Positions 16,623 through 26,079 are shown, counted from the stretch's first letter. The stretch: DNA of 64,000 bases from Chitinophagales bacterium (GCA_017303475.1 JAFLBO010000020.1:31469-95468), one strand, 5' to 3'. Numbers and translations: made by a program. The notes: generated by a model not told the origin, from the letters alone.

Positions 16623-18509
16623 TTATCTTACAGGTAGCGCAAAGGAGACTTTGGTACCCTCCCCGGGCTTGGACATGATTTTGAGTTCTCCGCCAATGTC
16701 GTGGGCGCGCTTCTGCATGCTACCCAGGCCCACGCCAGAACTGATTTTCTCCGGCACGTTGAACCCAATGCCATTATCCGAAACCAACAAAGTCATTTTT
16801 TCCGAATCGGCCAGCAGACTGATTTCCATTCGGGTACATTCGCTGTGTTTCATGGCATTATTGATGGCCTCCTTAAAGATCAGGTAGGCATTACGGCGCG
16901 CTTCGATGTCCATTTCCATCACAGGCAAATTGCGCGGAATGTTCAAATGGTAGTCGATATCACGGGCATCCAGGAATTTCTGGGCATACTCACGCATTCG
17001 GTCGGCCATATCATTGAGGTAATCCGGGTGAGGTTTTACCGCCCAGATAAGGTCGGATATACTCTCCAGGGTGCTCTGGGCACTTTTGCTGATTTGCTCA
17101 AGCAGGGGCGCAGCCTCCGGTACTTTGCCTGAAAACTGCTGGTGGGCCACCTTACTCAGAATCCGTATACCCGACATGGATGCCGCAATATCGTCGTGCA
17201 AATCCCGGGCAATACGGTCTTTTACCTTTTGCTCGGCCGCCTGTACTGCCAGCAGTTTTTCCTGCTGTTCCATGGCCAGTTTCAGCTGCAAGATCTGACG
17301 ATCCTGATCCAGATATCCATGCCAGCGAATGAAAGCAATAGAGAAAATAATAGCCTCCAGAATGAATCCCCACATTACCGCATACTGGATAAAGGGGTAG
17401 TTGGGCATGATGTTGATGTTGCGCAACAAATTCAGGATAAAGGCCACCGCCAATGGCATAAAGGCAAAAACCACAATCCGGGCCCGGATGCTTGTGCGGA
17501 AATTCCGGATAATAACAATGACGGAAATCAGGGTTATTACCAGAATAGACAGCATGGCCGCAGTGAAAATCACCTGCATCAGCGGACCATGCTCATATTT
17601 TACCAGCAGGGTAAAAATGATGGTCAGGGCAAACATTGCGCCCAGGTAATACTTGGTTACCCGATCAAGCCACGCGTCAATTTCCCACAATCGAATGAAA
17701 TATCGATAGAACAGCCCGTAGGTAGCCACCATCAGGAAAGAAATGCCGTGCCGCTGCATAACCGGGAAAATATCCACCACCGCAGAGTAGTTGTACGCCT
17801 CCCGCAACAATACCACTGCCACATAAGCCAGGTAAAACAGGTATACCGGGTCGCGGTACATGAAGAACAATTGTAACGCAAAAACGATGGATACCAGCAT
17901 GGCCCCCAGAAACAACCCAAACAACAGCACGTTCTGTCTGCTTTTCAACGCAAAATCATCCGGAGTGTGCAGACTCAAACCCAGGTACATGGACCCCACT
18001 TTATTCGAAGCTTTCGCCCAAAACTTGTTCTCTCCGGGCTGGGTCAACACCGCAATATAATAGCCATTGGATAAGGAAAACCGGGAATCGTCGTAAAACG
18101 CAGCACCCACTTCCGGGTACTTTTGCAGGCTGCCATCCGGTTTTTGTTGAAGCAGGGAGAATGCGTCAAAGTTTTTGCGATTCAGCCACAAAACCAGTGT
18201 TTTTTGGGTGGGCAAATCATTTTTTATGGTAAAATACAAATACCAGTCACTCGTGCTGGCATCAGCGCCAAACGTGAGGTAAGGACTCTTGGCCGGTTCA
18301 AACAACCGGAAAATGGAGTCAGATCGTACCGTGTCAAAATGAAGAACGTGCGCAGAGTCGCGCAACAGCTTAGGCGTAACCAACGCCTGCTTAAAATCCG
18401 CATTCAGTACAGTGCTTTCCTGCGCCCCAACCATGCAGGGCAACAAAAAAAGCATCCATAGCCATATCAATAAGCATCGGTTTCGGATACGGGGCGAATT
18501 TCCGGTCAT
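16623..18509 (-). CDS. 7TM-DISM sensor histidine kinase
   Basis: From the ATG at 18509 the protein has 628 residues. A signal peptide is followed by an extracytoplasmic 7TMR-DISMED2-type beta domain (about 30-170), then seven membrane spans (about 185-385), a short coiled segment and a HisKA_3 dimerisation helix with the phosphoacceptor in ARDLHDDIAASMSG. The HATPase domain has NAYLIFKEAINNAMKHS (N box), VSDNGIGFNVPE (G1) and GVGLGSMQKRA (G2). HisKA_3 kinases usually pair with a LuxR-type (NarL) response regulator; none is adjacent, so the partner is elsewhere. The upstream ATG at 18575 would add a non-signal extension. Confidence 0.92.
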   Translation of the reverse strand: MTGNSPRIRNRCLLIWLWMLFLLPCMVGAQESTVLNADFKQALVTPKLLRDSAHVLHFDTVRSDSIFRLFEPAKSPYLTFGADASTSDWYLYFTIKNDLPTQKTLVLWLNRKNFDAFSLLQQKPDGSLQKYPEVGAAFYDDSRFSLSNGYYIAVLTQPGENKFWAKASNKVGSMYLGLSLHTPDDFALKSRQNVLLFGLFLGAMLVSIVFALQLFFMYRDPVYLFYLAYVAVVLLREAYNYSAVVDIFPVMQRHGISFLMVATYGLFYRYFIRLWEIDAWLDRVTKYYLGAMFALTIIFTLLVKYEHGPLMQVIFTAAMLSILVITLISVIVIIRNFRTSIRARIVVFAFMPLAVAFILNLLRNINIMPNYPFIQYAVMWGFILEAIIFSIAFIRWHGYLDQDRQILQLKLAMEQQEKLLAVQAAEQKVKDRIARDLHDDIAASMSGIRILSKVAHQQFSGKVPEAAPLLEQISKSAQSTLESISDLIWAVKPHPDYLNDMADRMREYAQKFLDARDIDYHLNIPRNLPVMEMDIEARRNAYLIFKEAINNAMKHSECTRMEISLLADSEKMTLLVSDNGIGFNVPEKISSGVGLGSMQKRAHDIGGELKIMSKPGEGTKVSFALPVR

Positions 18510-18641
18510 AGCGTTGTCTGAGTAAATGAAGTCGCGCCGAAGGAAAGGGATTAAAGGATTAAAAAATTCGATCAACGGGGTTTAAAATGAAGTGGAAAAC
18601 AGGGACAAGATAAGATAATTTTTTTCATGTATAAAAATGAC

Positions 18642-21600
18642 TCATCTCTGTCCGGCAGAAAACACCCTGATTTGGCTATTGTTGTTGGCTAAAATCAGTA
18701 CATTTTTACCAGACGCTTGTTTCAGCCAAACCAAATCTCTGGACTCTGACGCCGCCCAGATGCCTGTTTCCCGGTTAGATACCCACGAATAGTTTCCCTT
18801 ACCGTCTCCTTTCAGCAAACACCCGTTGGAAGCATCTACATCGTAGGTTTCAGGGTCAAAACCGCTGTCGTTTCCAGCCAAAAACAAGTCTGCCAAACCA
18901 TCCCCCGTTAAATCTGCGTGCAACATCCCGTACACAGGCGCCATCTGCGCTTCCACTGGCAAGGTATGTACGACAAATTGGCCGCTCCGGTTTTCAAACC
19001 ACTGCGTTTCCAGGGTTTGGGTTTCCAGCACACGGTGCTCCAACAGCTTTTTTTCCTCAAACAGCCGGTTCACCGGCGCTTCTGCATACGGCGTGTACCG
19101 GAGGTAATTTTTCTTGACAGCAGGCACCTGCGCCGCCAGCTGATCCCTGGATACCACCGGATAATACGCGCCTTCCCAGGGCGTACACAGCAGCGGATCC
19201 AGACTGCCATTCTGATCCAAATTAGCGGCAAACAAGCGCAAAGGCGCACCATTGGAGGCCCTGAATCGGGTATTTAAGCCCACATTTCCCGCCAGAATAT
19301 CCAGATCGCCATCGCCGTCCAGGTCTGATACCAGCACACTTCTCCACCAGCCATGGGTTTGGGCCAAGCCATTGTCTGCTTGGTCCAGCTCCCATTGTTT
19401 TCCATTAAAACGCAAAATGCGCACCGGCATCCAGTCGCCCACCATCACCAGCTCCGGCTTGCCGTCTGCATTAATGTCTGCCGTCTGTATGTCGGTTACC
19501 ATGCCCAGTTCCCGGGCATTCGGCATCACTTCGGCGGTTACATCCCGGAAGGCGCCGCCGCCTGTGTTTTGTAATACCCGTACGCCCGCCGGTTCCGGGA
19601 ATTTGCCCGGAAAAGAACGGCCGCCCAATACCAAATCCGGCTTGCCGTCTGTATTGTAATCCAGCACCGCCACACAACTGCCGGAATGCTCTGCCGCCGG
19701 CAAAGCTTGCGGGCTTTGGGTCAAATTGCCTTTTCCGTCGTTCAGGTACAAGCGGTCTTCGTAAGAAAGCGGCTCCCCTCCCCCACTCACCACGTACAAA
19801 TCCTGGTCGCCGTCGCCGTCTGCATCCAGAAAAGCAGCGTCCGTGTCTTCAAAGATTGCATCGTTCAGGAGGGCCGGTTGCAACAGCCGGGTAAAACGCC
19901 CGTCCGACTGCTGCAGGTAAACAGCGCCGGGTTGCCCCGATGCCCCGCACACAAAAAGGTCTTCCAGGCCATCGGCATTCAGATCAGCGTGGGCCATTCG
20001 GGGGCCGGTTCGGCTGAGGCGGTAGGGCAGGAGTTTTTGTTGGTCAAAATCTTCAAACGGGTTTTCCTGATGCCGGAAATCCAGTCCGCTGCCGGCACTG
20101 ACGTCTGTGAACCAGGCAGCAGGCTCCGGTGCTTCCGGACAAAGCCCAGGCGCCGCATCGGTCCATTTCAGGGTAATGCGCTGATTGGCGGGCAGGTTTT
20201 GCAGGATCTGGTGACGTTTATCGGGCCAGTTGATTTCAATTTTATCCACCTGGGTCAGGTTGCCCAAACCGATTTGAAAGATAGGTTCCACGCTGGAATA
20301 GAAGCCGCGCACATTGGTCATCTCTCCCGTGAAGAGTCGTTTCCCGCCCGCGTACACACGCACCTGCGCGCCCAGGCCGAAAGGATTTTGCGCCGTTCCC
20401 GTACACTTGATTTGCAGCCAATGGTGGGTATTCAGGCTTACCGACTTGTTTTCGTACACCGATGGCGGACTTTCCAGGTTGTTGGTAATCAGGTCCAGAT
20501 CGCCATCGTTGTCCAGATCTGCGTAGGCGGCGCCATTGGAAAAGCCGCGCTGGGCGGTAAAGCCCCAGGATTCCGACACATCCGTGAGTGCCAGGCTGCC
20601 GGTGTTTTGGAACACATAATTGTGGGAGGGCGTAGACGGCATCAGGCCCACATATTGCTCAAAATCGGCAAAACGGCTCTTGTTCACCCCGCCGCTGCGG
20701 TTGATACTATCAGCTGTGTAGAGGAAAAAATCCAGGTCGTTGAGGTCGCGTTTTACCCCGCTGCTGATGAATAGATCGCACCAGCCGTCGTTGTCGTAAT
20801 CTGCCAGCAGCGGCGCCCAGCTCCAGTCAGTGGCGTACATGCCGGCCAGGCACCCTATTTCCGAAAAACTGCCGTTCTCGTTGGCTATTTGCAGGGTATT
20901 GCGCATCACCTGCCGCCCGAATCCGCGCTCGCGCATCTGCCGGTCGCGCTCCAGACTCATGGTCGACATCAGCCGATGCCTTCTTGGCCAGTCTTCCGCC
21001 AGCATATCGAGCGTAACGAGATCGGCCAGGCCGTCGCGGTTCAGGTCGGCCATGTCTGCCCCCATGGTGTGGTTGGAGGTATGCCGGAACCAGCGGTCTG
21101 CCTGGTCTTCAAAGCGCCCGTTGCCGAGGTTGATGTAGAGAAAATCAGGCATCACAAAATCGTTGCCCACAAAGAGGTCCGTACGACCGTCATGATTGAC
21201 ATCTGCGGCCACTACCGACAATCCGTAGGCACGGTTGCGCAGCCCGGCCTGGGCGGTTACATCGGTGAAGCGGCTGCCGTCGTTGCGGTACAGACGGTCG
21301 GATTCAAATTCGTCTTTGGGTGGTTGTGCGCGTGCGGGACCGGCGGTATAGTCTAAGTTGTTGATGTTTTTGAAATCCACCGGATGATTGACCAGGTAGC
21401 AATCCAGGTCGCCATCCTGATCGTAATCAAAGAAATTGGCATGCTGGGAAGCGGAGAGGTCGTCCAGGCCATAGGCTGCGGCAGATTCGGCGAAGGTATT
21501 GTTGCCTTTGTTGATCAGCAGCAGGTTGCGACGTTCCGGTACGGGTGTGAGCCAGGTGCGGCACACGTAGAGGTCTTGCAGGCCATCGGCATTGATGTCT

Positions 21601-21992
21601 ATCACGGTAACACCCGTTTTCAGGCCGCTGAAAGTGGCCACACCGGAGCTTTCGGAGATGTCTTCAAATTGCAGCCCGCCTTTATTCAGGTATAAGCGGC
21701 AGCCCTGCAGGCGGGCGGTAAAAAAGAGGTCTTGCAGTCCGTCGTTGTTCACATCCAGCACCGCCACGCCGCCGCCGTTGTAGATATAGGGATCGGCGAT
21801 GAAATTGTAGCGGTATTCTTCCCGGACATTGGGCACAAACCGTATGCCGCTGCGTTCGGGCGACAACAGTTCGAAGCGGGTAGAAGGCGGCCGGGTGGTT
21901 TTAGCCGGTTTTTCTGCGGTAAAACGAGGATCTGAGCCGCAGGCGGGCAGCAGGAACAGAGAGCAAAAGAGGGCAAGCCGGGTGAGGTGCAT
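18642..21992 (-). CDS. Large FG-GAP / ASPIC-UnbV repeat lipoprotein (CRTAC1-like)
   Basis: The 1116-residue protein starts with a lipoprotein signal (LFLLPACGSD). It contains at least a dozen FG-GAP/VCBS units of the form DxNxDGxxDLF (for example VAVLDVNNDGLQDLFF, DLDGDGDLDILAGN), giving calcium-binding beta-propeller blades. An ASPIC/UnbV module (NPFGLGAQVRVYAGGKRLF ... IEINWPD) lies around residues 530-610, between two propeller regions. Such proteins are common cell-surface lipoproteins in Bacteroidota. Ligand binding or adhesion is inferred and no catalytic motif is seen. Long frames on the opposite strand are shadows of the biased codon use. Confidence 0.92.
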   Translation of the reverse strand: MHLTRLALFCSLFLLPACGSDPRFTAEKPAKTTRPPSTRFELLSPERSGIRFVPNVREEYRYNFIADPYIYNGGGVAVLDVNNDGLQDLFFTARLQGCRLYLNKGGLQFEDISESSGVATFSGLKTGVTVIDINADGLQDLYVCRTWLTPVPERRNLLLINKGNNTFAESAAAYGLDDLSASQHANFFDYDQDGDLDCYLVNHPVDFKNINNLDYTAGPARAQPPKDEFESDRLYRNDGSRFTDVTAQAGLRNRAYGLSVVAADVNHDGRTDLFVGNDFVMPDFLYINLGNGRFEDQADRWFRHTSNHTMGADMADLNRDGLADLVTLDMLAEDWPRRHRLMSTMSLERDRQMRERGFGRQVMRNTLQIANENGSFSEIGCLAGMYATDWSWAPLLADYDNDGWCDLFISSGVKRDLNDLDFFLYTADSINRSGGVNKSRFADFEQYVGLMPSTPSHNYVFQNTGSLALTDVSESWGFTAQRGFSNGAAYADLDNDGDLDLITNNLESPPSVYENKSVSLNTHHWLQIKCTGTAQNPFGLGAQVRVYAGGKRLFTGEMTNVRGFYSSVEPIFQIGLGNLTQVDKIEINWPDKRHQILQNLPANQRITLKWTDAAPGLCPEAPEPAAWFTDVSAGSGLDFRHQENPFEDFDQQKLLPYRLSRTGPRMAHADLNADGLEDLFVCGASGQPGAVYLQQSDGRFTRLLQPALLNDAIFEDTDAAFLDADGDGDQDLYVVSGGGEPLSYEDRLYLNDGKGNLTQSPQALPAAEHSGSCVAVLDYNTDGKPDLVLGGRSFPGKFPEPAGVRVLQNTGGGAFRDVTAEVMPNARELGMVTDIQTADINADGKPELVMVGDWMPVRILRFNGKQWELDQADNGLAQTHGWWRSVLVSDLDGDGDLDILAGNVGLNTRFRASNGAPLRLFAANLDQNGSLDPLLCTPWEGAYYPVVSRDQLAAQVPAVKKNYLRYTPYAEAPVNRLFEEKKLLEHRVLETQTLETQWFENRSGQFVVHTLPVEAQMAPVYGMLHADLTGDGLADLFLAGNDSGFDPETYDVDASNGCLLKGDGKGNYSWVSNRETGIWAASESRDLVWLKQASGKNVLILANNNSQIRVFSAGQR

Positions 21993-22734
21993 GAGGTGTG
22001 GGTTGTGGGGGTGAAAATATGCCGGAATGTGACAAAGCAGGTTATTCCAGCCCCCTCAATCGCGAAACTACCCTCATCCCAACCCACGCTGGGCTTGGGA
22101 TGAGGGTAGTTTCGCAATAATTAGGTACCTTAGACCTCGCAAGAGGTCCAACCTTTGTAGCATATTAAAGGCAAATTGCATCCCGGACCTCGTAAGAGGT
22201 CCAACTGACGCCGCGAGGTTGGACCTCTTACGTGGTCCTAAAATCATCTAAACCATGTTGCTACAAAGGTTAGACCTCTGCCGAGGTCTACTGCACAAAG
22301 CCAAAAACCAAACCTGAACCGCGGCAAAAATTCGGCAAGTGAGACGCTCACTTGCTACACCCTTCCCTCAATCGCGAAGCTGCCCGAATCTCAAGCCCAA
22401 CGCACGCTGGCGCGACGTTTGGACTTAGTGACATACTATCCCCGTCGGCTTTGCCGACAACCGCAGTATGGATTTTAGCTTTGCCCCGCTTGCATCATTG
22501 TTTTTTGAGCTTAACTTTGAACAGCCAAACTACCAATGAAATGCTCCTGCACTAAGTTGAAGTTGGTCGCTTCGTGTTGCCGGCAAAGTCGGCGGAAATA
22601 ATAGGCAAGGCGTTGAAACGTCGCGCCAGCGTGCGTTGGGCTTGGGATTCGGGGAGATTCGCGCAAGCGGGACGCGAAGAAGAACCTCGTAAACGCAGAA
22701 AAGATGCTGCGCGGGCTTGAATTCCAAGTTTCAC
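21993..22734. repeat. 740-bp non-coding block of nested palindromes
   Basis: No gene is evident. It holds four structures. (1) A 20-bp perfect inverted repeat at 22062-22081 with 22096-22115. (2) A nested palindrome at about 22131-22290, built from GACCTCGYAAGAGGTCC words with outer arms CCTTTGTAGCA / TGCTACAAAGG. (3) A REP-like unit at 22374-22421 with an inverted copy at about 22614-22668. (4) A conserved stretch, GTGACATACTATCCCC through CCCCGCTTG (about 22429-22490), that recurs at 24596-24660. The last part (22735 on) is the out-of-frame tail of the next gene. Confidence 0.8.
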
Positions 22735-22819
22735 CTATTGTTTCACAATCTTGGCTTGCAGTACCGACTCGTTTTGTTTCACCAAAACAAAGTACAAACC
22801 GGGCGCAAATCCGGAAAGC
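22735..22819 (-). other. Out-of-frame C-terminal tail of the T9SS sorting domain
   Basis: In the -1 frame relative to the upstream gene this segment encodes the conserved end of a type A sorting domain (ELSGFAPGLYFVLV, then AKIVKQ, stop). It belongs to the gene at 22820-24247 and is separated from it by a one-base shift in a homopolymer. Confidence 0.8.
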
Positions 22820-24247
22820 TCAATCGTCTCCTTCCGAAGGCCAAGTATTTTTTTTCAGGAAAACCGTTTTGCCGCTTATGTCGGTGATGGCGATAATCCC
22901 GTTGCCTTCGAGGCCATTGATATGGACTAGGTCGGTGGCGGGATTGGGAAAGATCTTGATTGGTAATTGGAGCTGAGCAAGCTCACTCACGTTTGACAAA
23001 GAGTCGCAATCCACAGCTGTAGGAACACTTCGATATTGCGGAAAATTGGGAATAGTAGCAAAATTGTAAGAAGGCAGGCTCAAACCACGCTGCTCAAACC
23101 CGCATTGGATGCCGGCACTGTCAGGATGGTGTATAACATGCAAAAAGCTATGGCTACTGGTACCCCCTATGTATATCTTGTTGTCTGGCGCTAAAGCCGC
23201 AAGATAAAATATGGTCGGATAAGGGTCTGAATACCCGTCCCATTCGGCGATCAATACCTTACTTGCAGCGATATCTGGCGCTTGCAGGTCAAGCTGATAT
23301 GCATTTTTAAGCGCGGTAGCGTACAAATAACGGGAGTTGGGGGATACCGCTACACCTGCTACATGGAAGGTCAAAGGTTCATTAGGCATATCAACCCAAA
23401 CGGGGTTCGACAGAATGCCAGTCTCATTGTTAAAGTCGTATATATTCACCCCACTTCGAGGAGTAAAGCGGATGAATTTCTTTCCGTCTGGACTAAAAAC
23501 CGCTTGCCCTTGTGTGTCATAATCGCCCCAAATATTACCTGAACAAGTTAAAAAGGGAGGCTGTACTCCTTGCGCATTCACTAATGTCATGAAGTAACAG
23601 TTAGAATGGGATTTGGGGGTGATAATCCACCAGTCCACTCCATTGGCATGCTTGACGGCTTGAATATTCCCTCTGCCAAAAGTATCCTGCACCGCAATCT
23701 GTGTTTTTGCGATTACACTCCCCAACCCTGAGGCTTTTGACAGGTCAACTACCTGATAATAAAGTCTTTGGGGGGCAATTCCGATGAAAGTATCCACCAT
23801 AAAATACGGCAGATCCATGTCGAGGTTGAACACATAGTACAGGCTGTCGCTTCCTGGAGCAGGAATTGAAATCACGCCTTGCGTCCAAGGGCTTCCCCCG
23901 GCTTTGCAGTAAGAAGTTTGGATCAACCCTGGGTTAATGGTATCCCCATTCTCCATTTTCTCCCCGGCAGCGTTCACGATATAACAGCCATTAGAATAGA
24001 ACAACAAATTGCCATCCTTGTCGCTCATGCTCGTGTTTGAACCTTCCATCCAAAATTTATTGACCGTAGCAATTGGCGAAACATAAACCGGGCAAAAATT
24101 AAAGTTCAGATTGATGGCTTCATCCTGTGGGGCAACATGGTCATATCCGATTATCCATTGATAATCCCTTTTACTCTGGGCAAGTGCATCGAGCTTCGAT
24201 ATGAAGGAGATGAGCGTGAAAAATAAAAACAAACGAAAAGTTTTCAT
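22820..24247 (-). CDS. T9SS-exported protein, frameshifted in its sorting domain
   Basis: From the ATG at 24247 (MKTFRLFLFFTLISF signal) the frame runs 475 residues through a WD/beta-propeller-like body with cell-surface motifs (LVAEWDGYSD, LAALAPDNKIYIGG, SPNSRYLYATALK), of the kind found in Bacteroidota surface propeller proteins. The T9SS domain begins normally (IKIFPNPATDLVHI, ITDISGKTVFLKK) but the frame then ends early at SEGDD. Removing one base from the A8 tract (22848-22855 on the plus strand, T8) restores the tail ETIELSGFAPGLYFVLVKQ and a stop at 22735-22737. The intact gene would span 22735-24247. This could be a sequencing error, phase variation or decay. Confidence 0.85.
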   Translation of the reverse strand: MKTFRLFLFFTLISFISKLDALAQSKRDYQWIIGYDHVAPQDEAINLNFNFCPVYVSPIATVNKFWMEGSNTSMSDKDGNLLFYSNGCYIVNAAGEKMENGDTINPGLIQTSYCKAGGSPWTQGVISIPAPGSDSLYYVFNLDMDLPYFMVDTFIGIAPQRLYYQVVDLSKASGLGSVIAKTQIAVQDTFGRGNIQAVKHANGVDWWIITPKSHSNCYFMTLVNAQGVQPPFLTCSGNIWGDYDTQGQAVFSPDGKKFIRFTPRSGVNIYDFNNETGILSNPVWVDMPNEPLTFHVAGVAVSPNSRYLYATALKNAYQLDLQAPDIAASKVLIAEWDGYSDPYPTIFYLAALAPDNKIYIGGTSSHSFLHVIHHPDSAGIQCGFEQRGLSLPSYNFATIPNFPQYRSVPTAVDCDSLSNVSELAQLQLPIKIFPNPATDLVHINGLEGNGIIAITDISGKTVFLKKNTWPSEGDD

Positions 24248-24656
24248 GATCATACGTTTGACCAAAAGCAGGAAAAGGCAAGGGGTTTGATTGCCCCTTG
24301 GCTCAAATTTAACAAGAAAATTTATTTGGGCTGGATAACGAGTTTCTCTGTTAATATGGCCGCTAGCGCGAAGCTGCCCGAATCCCAAGCCCAGAGCACG
24401 CGGGGGCGACGTTCCAACGTACTGCTGTCTGGAAGACGGAAAAAGAAAGAGATTTGTAAGTTTACGGATGAAAGTGAATCTGATCCAGAAGTAGAAATAT
24501 TGAAAAAAACAGTCGAATTATGTCAAGGAACCCCACATTTGCTCGACTACTTCACTATCTGGTAAGTCTTCGAGACAGCAGTGCCTTTGAACGTCGTGAC
24601 ATACTATCCCCACTGGCTTTGCCGACAACCGGAGTATGGATTTTAGCGTTGCCCCG
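24248..24656. repeat. REP-like repeat copy with a 162-bp insertion
   Basis: 24362-24411 repeats the unit at 22374-22421 (GCGAAGCTGCCCGAATC core). 24596-24660 repeats the companion block at about 22429-22490. Between them, copy two holds 24421-24582, which starts ACTGCTGTCT and ends AGACAGCAGT, a 10-bp terminal inverted repeat. The first copy lacks this insert. No gene is evident in the rest of the gap. Confidence 0.7.
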
Positions 24657-24725
24657 CTTGGGTGAATGTTATTTAGTGACGGGGTGACTGGCAGTCACCC
24701 CGTCACTAAATAACATTCACCCAAG
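24657..24725. repeat. Perfect 33-bp-arm hairpin with 3-nt loop over a stop codon
   Basis: 24657-24689 is perfectly complementary to 24693-24725 around the loop GGC. The right arm covers the last codons and the stop of the FAD oxidoreductase gene (stop at 24717-24719). There is no T-run after it, so it is not a standard rho-independent terminator, although RNA from this gene would end in a very stable hairpin. Confidence 0.9.
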
Positions 24726-26078
24726 CCTTCCCAACCCAAACGCCTGCACATCCATACTCGTAGACTTTCCGGAAGCCATTTCAGACACGAGTTTGCCCGT
24801 AGCGGCGGCCATACTCAAACCCAGCATGGCATGGCCGGTGGCAATCATCAAATTAGCTGTTTTGGGCGCAAACCCAATGTAAGGCAATCCATCGGTGGAT
24901 AAAGGCCGGAATCCGTACCAAACCCGCTCCCGGAGGTGTTTTTGCAGCATGTCGGGATCTGCCAGCTTGACAAAACCAGGTTCCTGGGCGTATGCCGGGA
25001 AGAAACGCGGCACGGCTTCCAGGATGCCTTGCACGCGGGGCGCCAAAATCCGGTCGTTCACCGCGCCAATTTCCATGGTACTGCCAATGCGCAGGCGTTT
25101 GGCCCAGGGCGTAATGGCTACTTTGGCTTCCAGCAAAATGCAGGGATGCCGCAGGGGTTGATGCTCAATATCCACCGTCATGGAATAACCTTTGCCGGGC
25201 ATCATGGGCAGGTATTCTCCGGCCATTTTGGCTATGGGTTGCGACCAGGAGCCGGCAGCCAACACAAAAAGATCGGACTGGATGGTGTGCTGTTCGCCAC
25301 TGCCGGGCATTGGGGTTTCAGAACTGTAAGGTTTTTGAAACCTTGCAGGTCCGGATGTTGGCTCTGACCTGCGGTATTCCAGCGCCGATATTTTCCCCTG
25401 TTGTTTTTGCACACCCACCACCTCGGTATTCCGGAGGATTTTTACACCACGACTTTCCAGCAGGTTTGCCAGTTGTCGCATGAGTTCGTTGGGATACAAA
25501 ATGGCATCGTCCTGATACCAGGCGCCGCCGCGCACCTCGGGCTGGAGTTCCGGCTCTATGGCCTGACATTCCTCACGACTGAGTACCTTGATTTTCAGAC
25601 CCAGATCGTGGCCCATGCGCACGTTTTCCAGTTCGCCTTTTTCGTATTTGGCAGTTTGGAAGTAGTTGATACAGCCGGTTGGCGTAAATTCAAACTGCAT
25701 TTCACCGCTTTGCTGCCAGGCGGCGGTGAGGTCTCTCGATAAAAGCAGCAACTCTGCCATGGGTCTGGCGCCGCGGGCTACATTTTCGGCCGTGCAGGCG
25801 CGCACAAATTTCAGGCCCCAATCCAGCAAATTACGGCTCAGGGCCGGGCGAACATAAAACGGGCTTTTTTGCCAGAACATCCACATAATGCCCTGGCTCA
25901 CCACGCCCGGCTGCGCCAGTGGTGCAAAATGGGAGGGCGATAAATAGCCCATATTGCCAAAAGAACACCCGTCGGTGAGGTCGCCGCGCTCCAAAATGGT
26001 TACCTCCCAGCCTTCCTGCTGCAGGTAATACGCGGTACTCAAACCGATGATGCCTCCTCCGATGATGGTTGCTTTCAT
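24717..26078 (-). CDS. FAD-dependent amine/D-amino acid oxidoreductase (DadA-like)
   Basis: The 453-residue DAO-family protein begins with the dinucleotide-binding motif IIGGGIIGLSTAYYL (Gly7-Gly12). It continues with ERGDLTDGCSFGNMGYLSPSH, LFVLAAGSWSQPIA and, near the C-terminus, GFRPLSTDGLPYIG and IATGHAMLGLSMAAATGK. All match D-amino acid dehydrogenases such as DadA, which oxidise D-amino acids to 2-oxo acids. The substrate is not certain; hydroxyproline-type relatives are an alternative. Around residues 235-255 there is a non-family insertion encoded by a small palindromic repeat (25328-25372). The gene is separated from purA, transcribed upstream in the same direction, by a 275-bp palindrome. 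Confidence 0.87.
   Translation of the reverse strand: MKATIIGGGIIGLSTAYYLQQEGWEVTILERGDLTDGCSFGNMGYLSPSHFAPLAQPGVVSQGIMWMFWQKSPFYVRPALSRNLLDWGLKFVRACTAENVARGARPMAELLLLSRDLTAAWQQSGEMQFEFTPTGCINYFQTAKYEKGELENVRMGHDLGLKIKVLSREECQAIEPELQPEVRGGAWYQDDAILYPNELMRQLANLLESRGVKILRNTEVVGVQKQQGKISALEYRRSEPTSGPARFQKPYSSETPMPGSGEQHTIQSDLFVLAAGSWSQPIAKMAGEYLPMMPGKGYSMTVDIEHQPLRHPCILLEAKVAITPWAKRLRIGSTMEIGAVNDRILAPRVQGILEAVPRFFPAYAQEPGFVKLADPDMLQKHLRERVWYGFRPLSTDGLPYIGFAPKTANLMIATGHAMLGLSMAAATGKLVSEMASGKSTSMDVQAFGLGRLG
25328..25372. repeat. Intragenic palindromic repeat insertion in the FAD oxidoreductase gene
   Basis: AAGGTTT(TTG)AAACCTT at 25328-25344 is followed by GCAGGTC (25345-25351) and its complement GACCTGC (25366-25372). 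The repeat is in frame and adds roughly 20 residues rich in Pro, Ser and Arg at a position where the DAO fold has a loop. Confidence 0.7.
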
Positions 26079-26079
26079 A

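Noticed and set aside
24657..24725. Ordinary rho-independent terminator
   Set aside because: There is no T-run on either side, and 33 perfectly paired bases are far more than terminators use.
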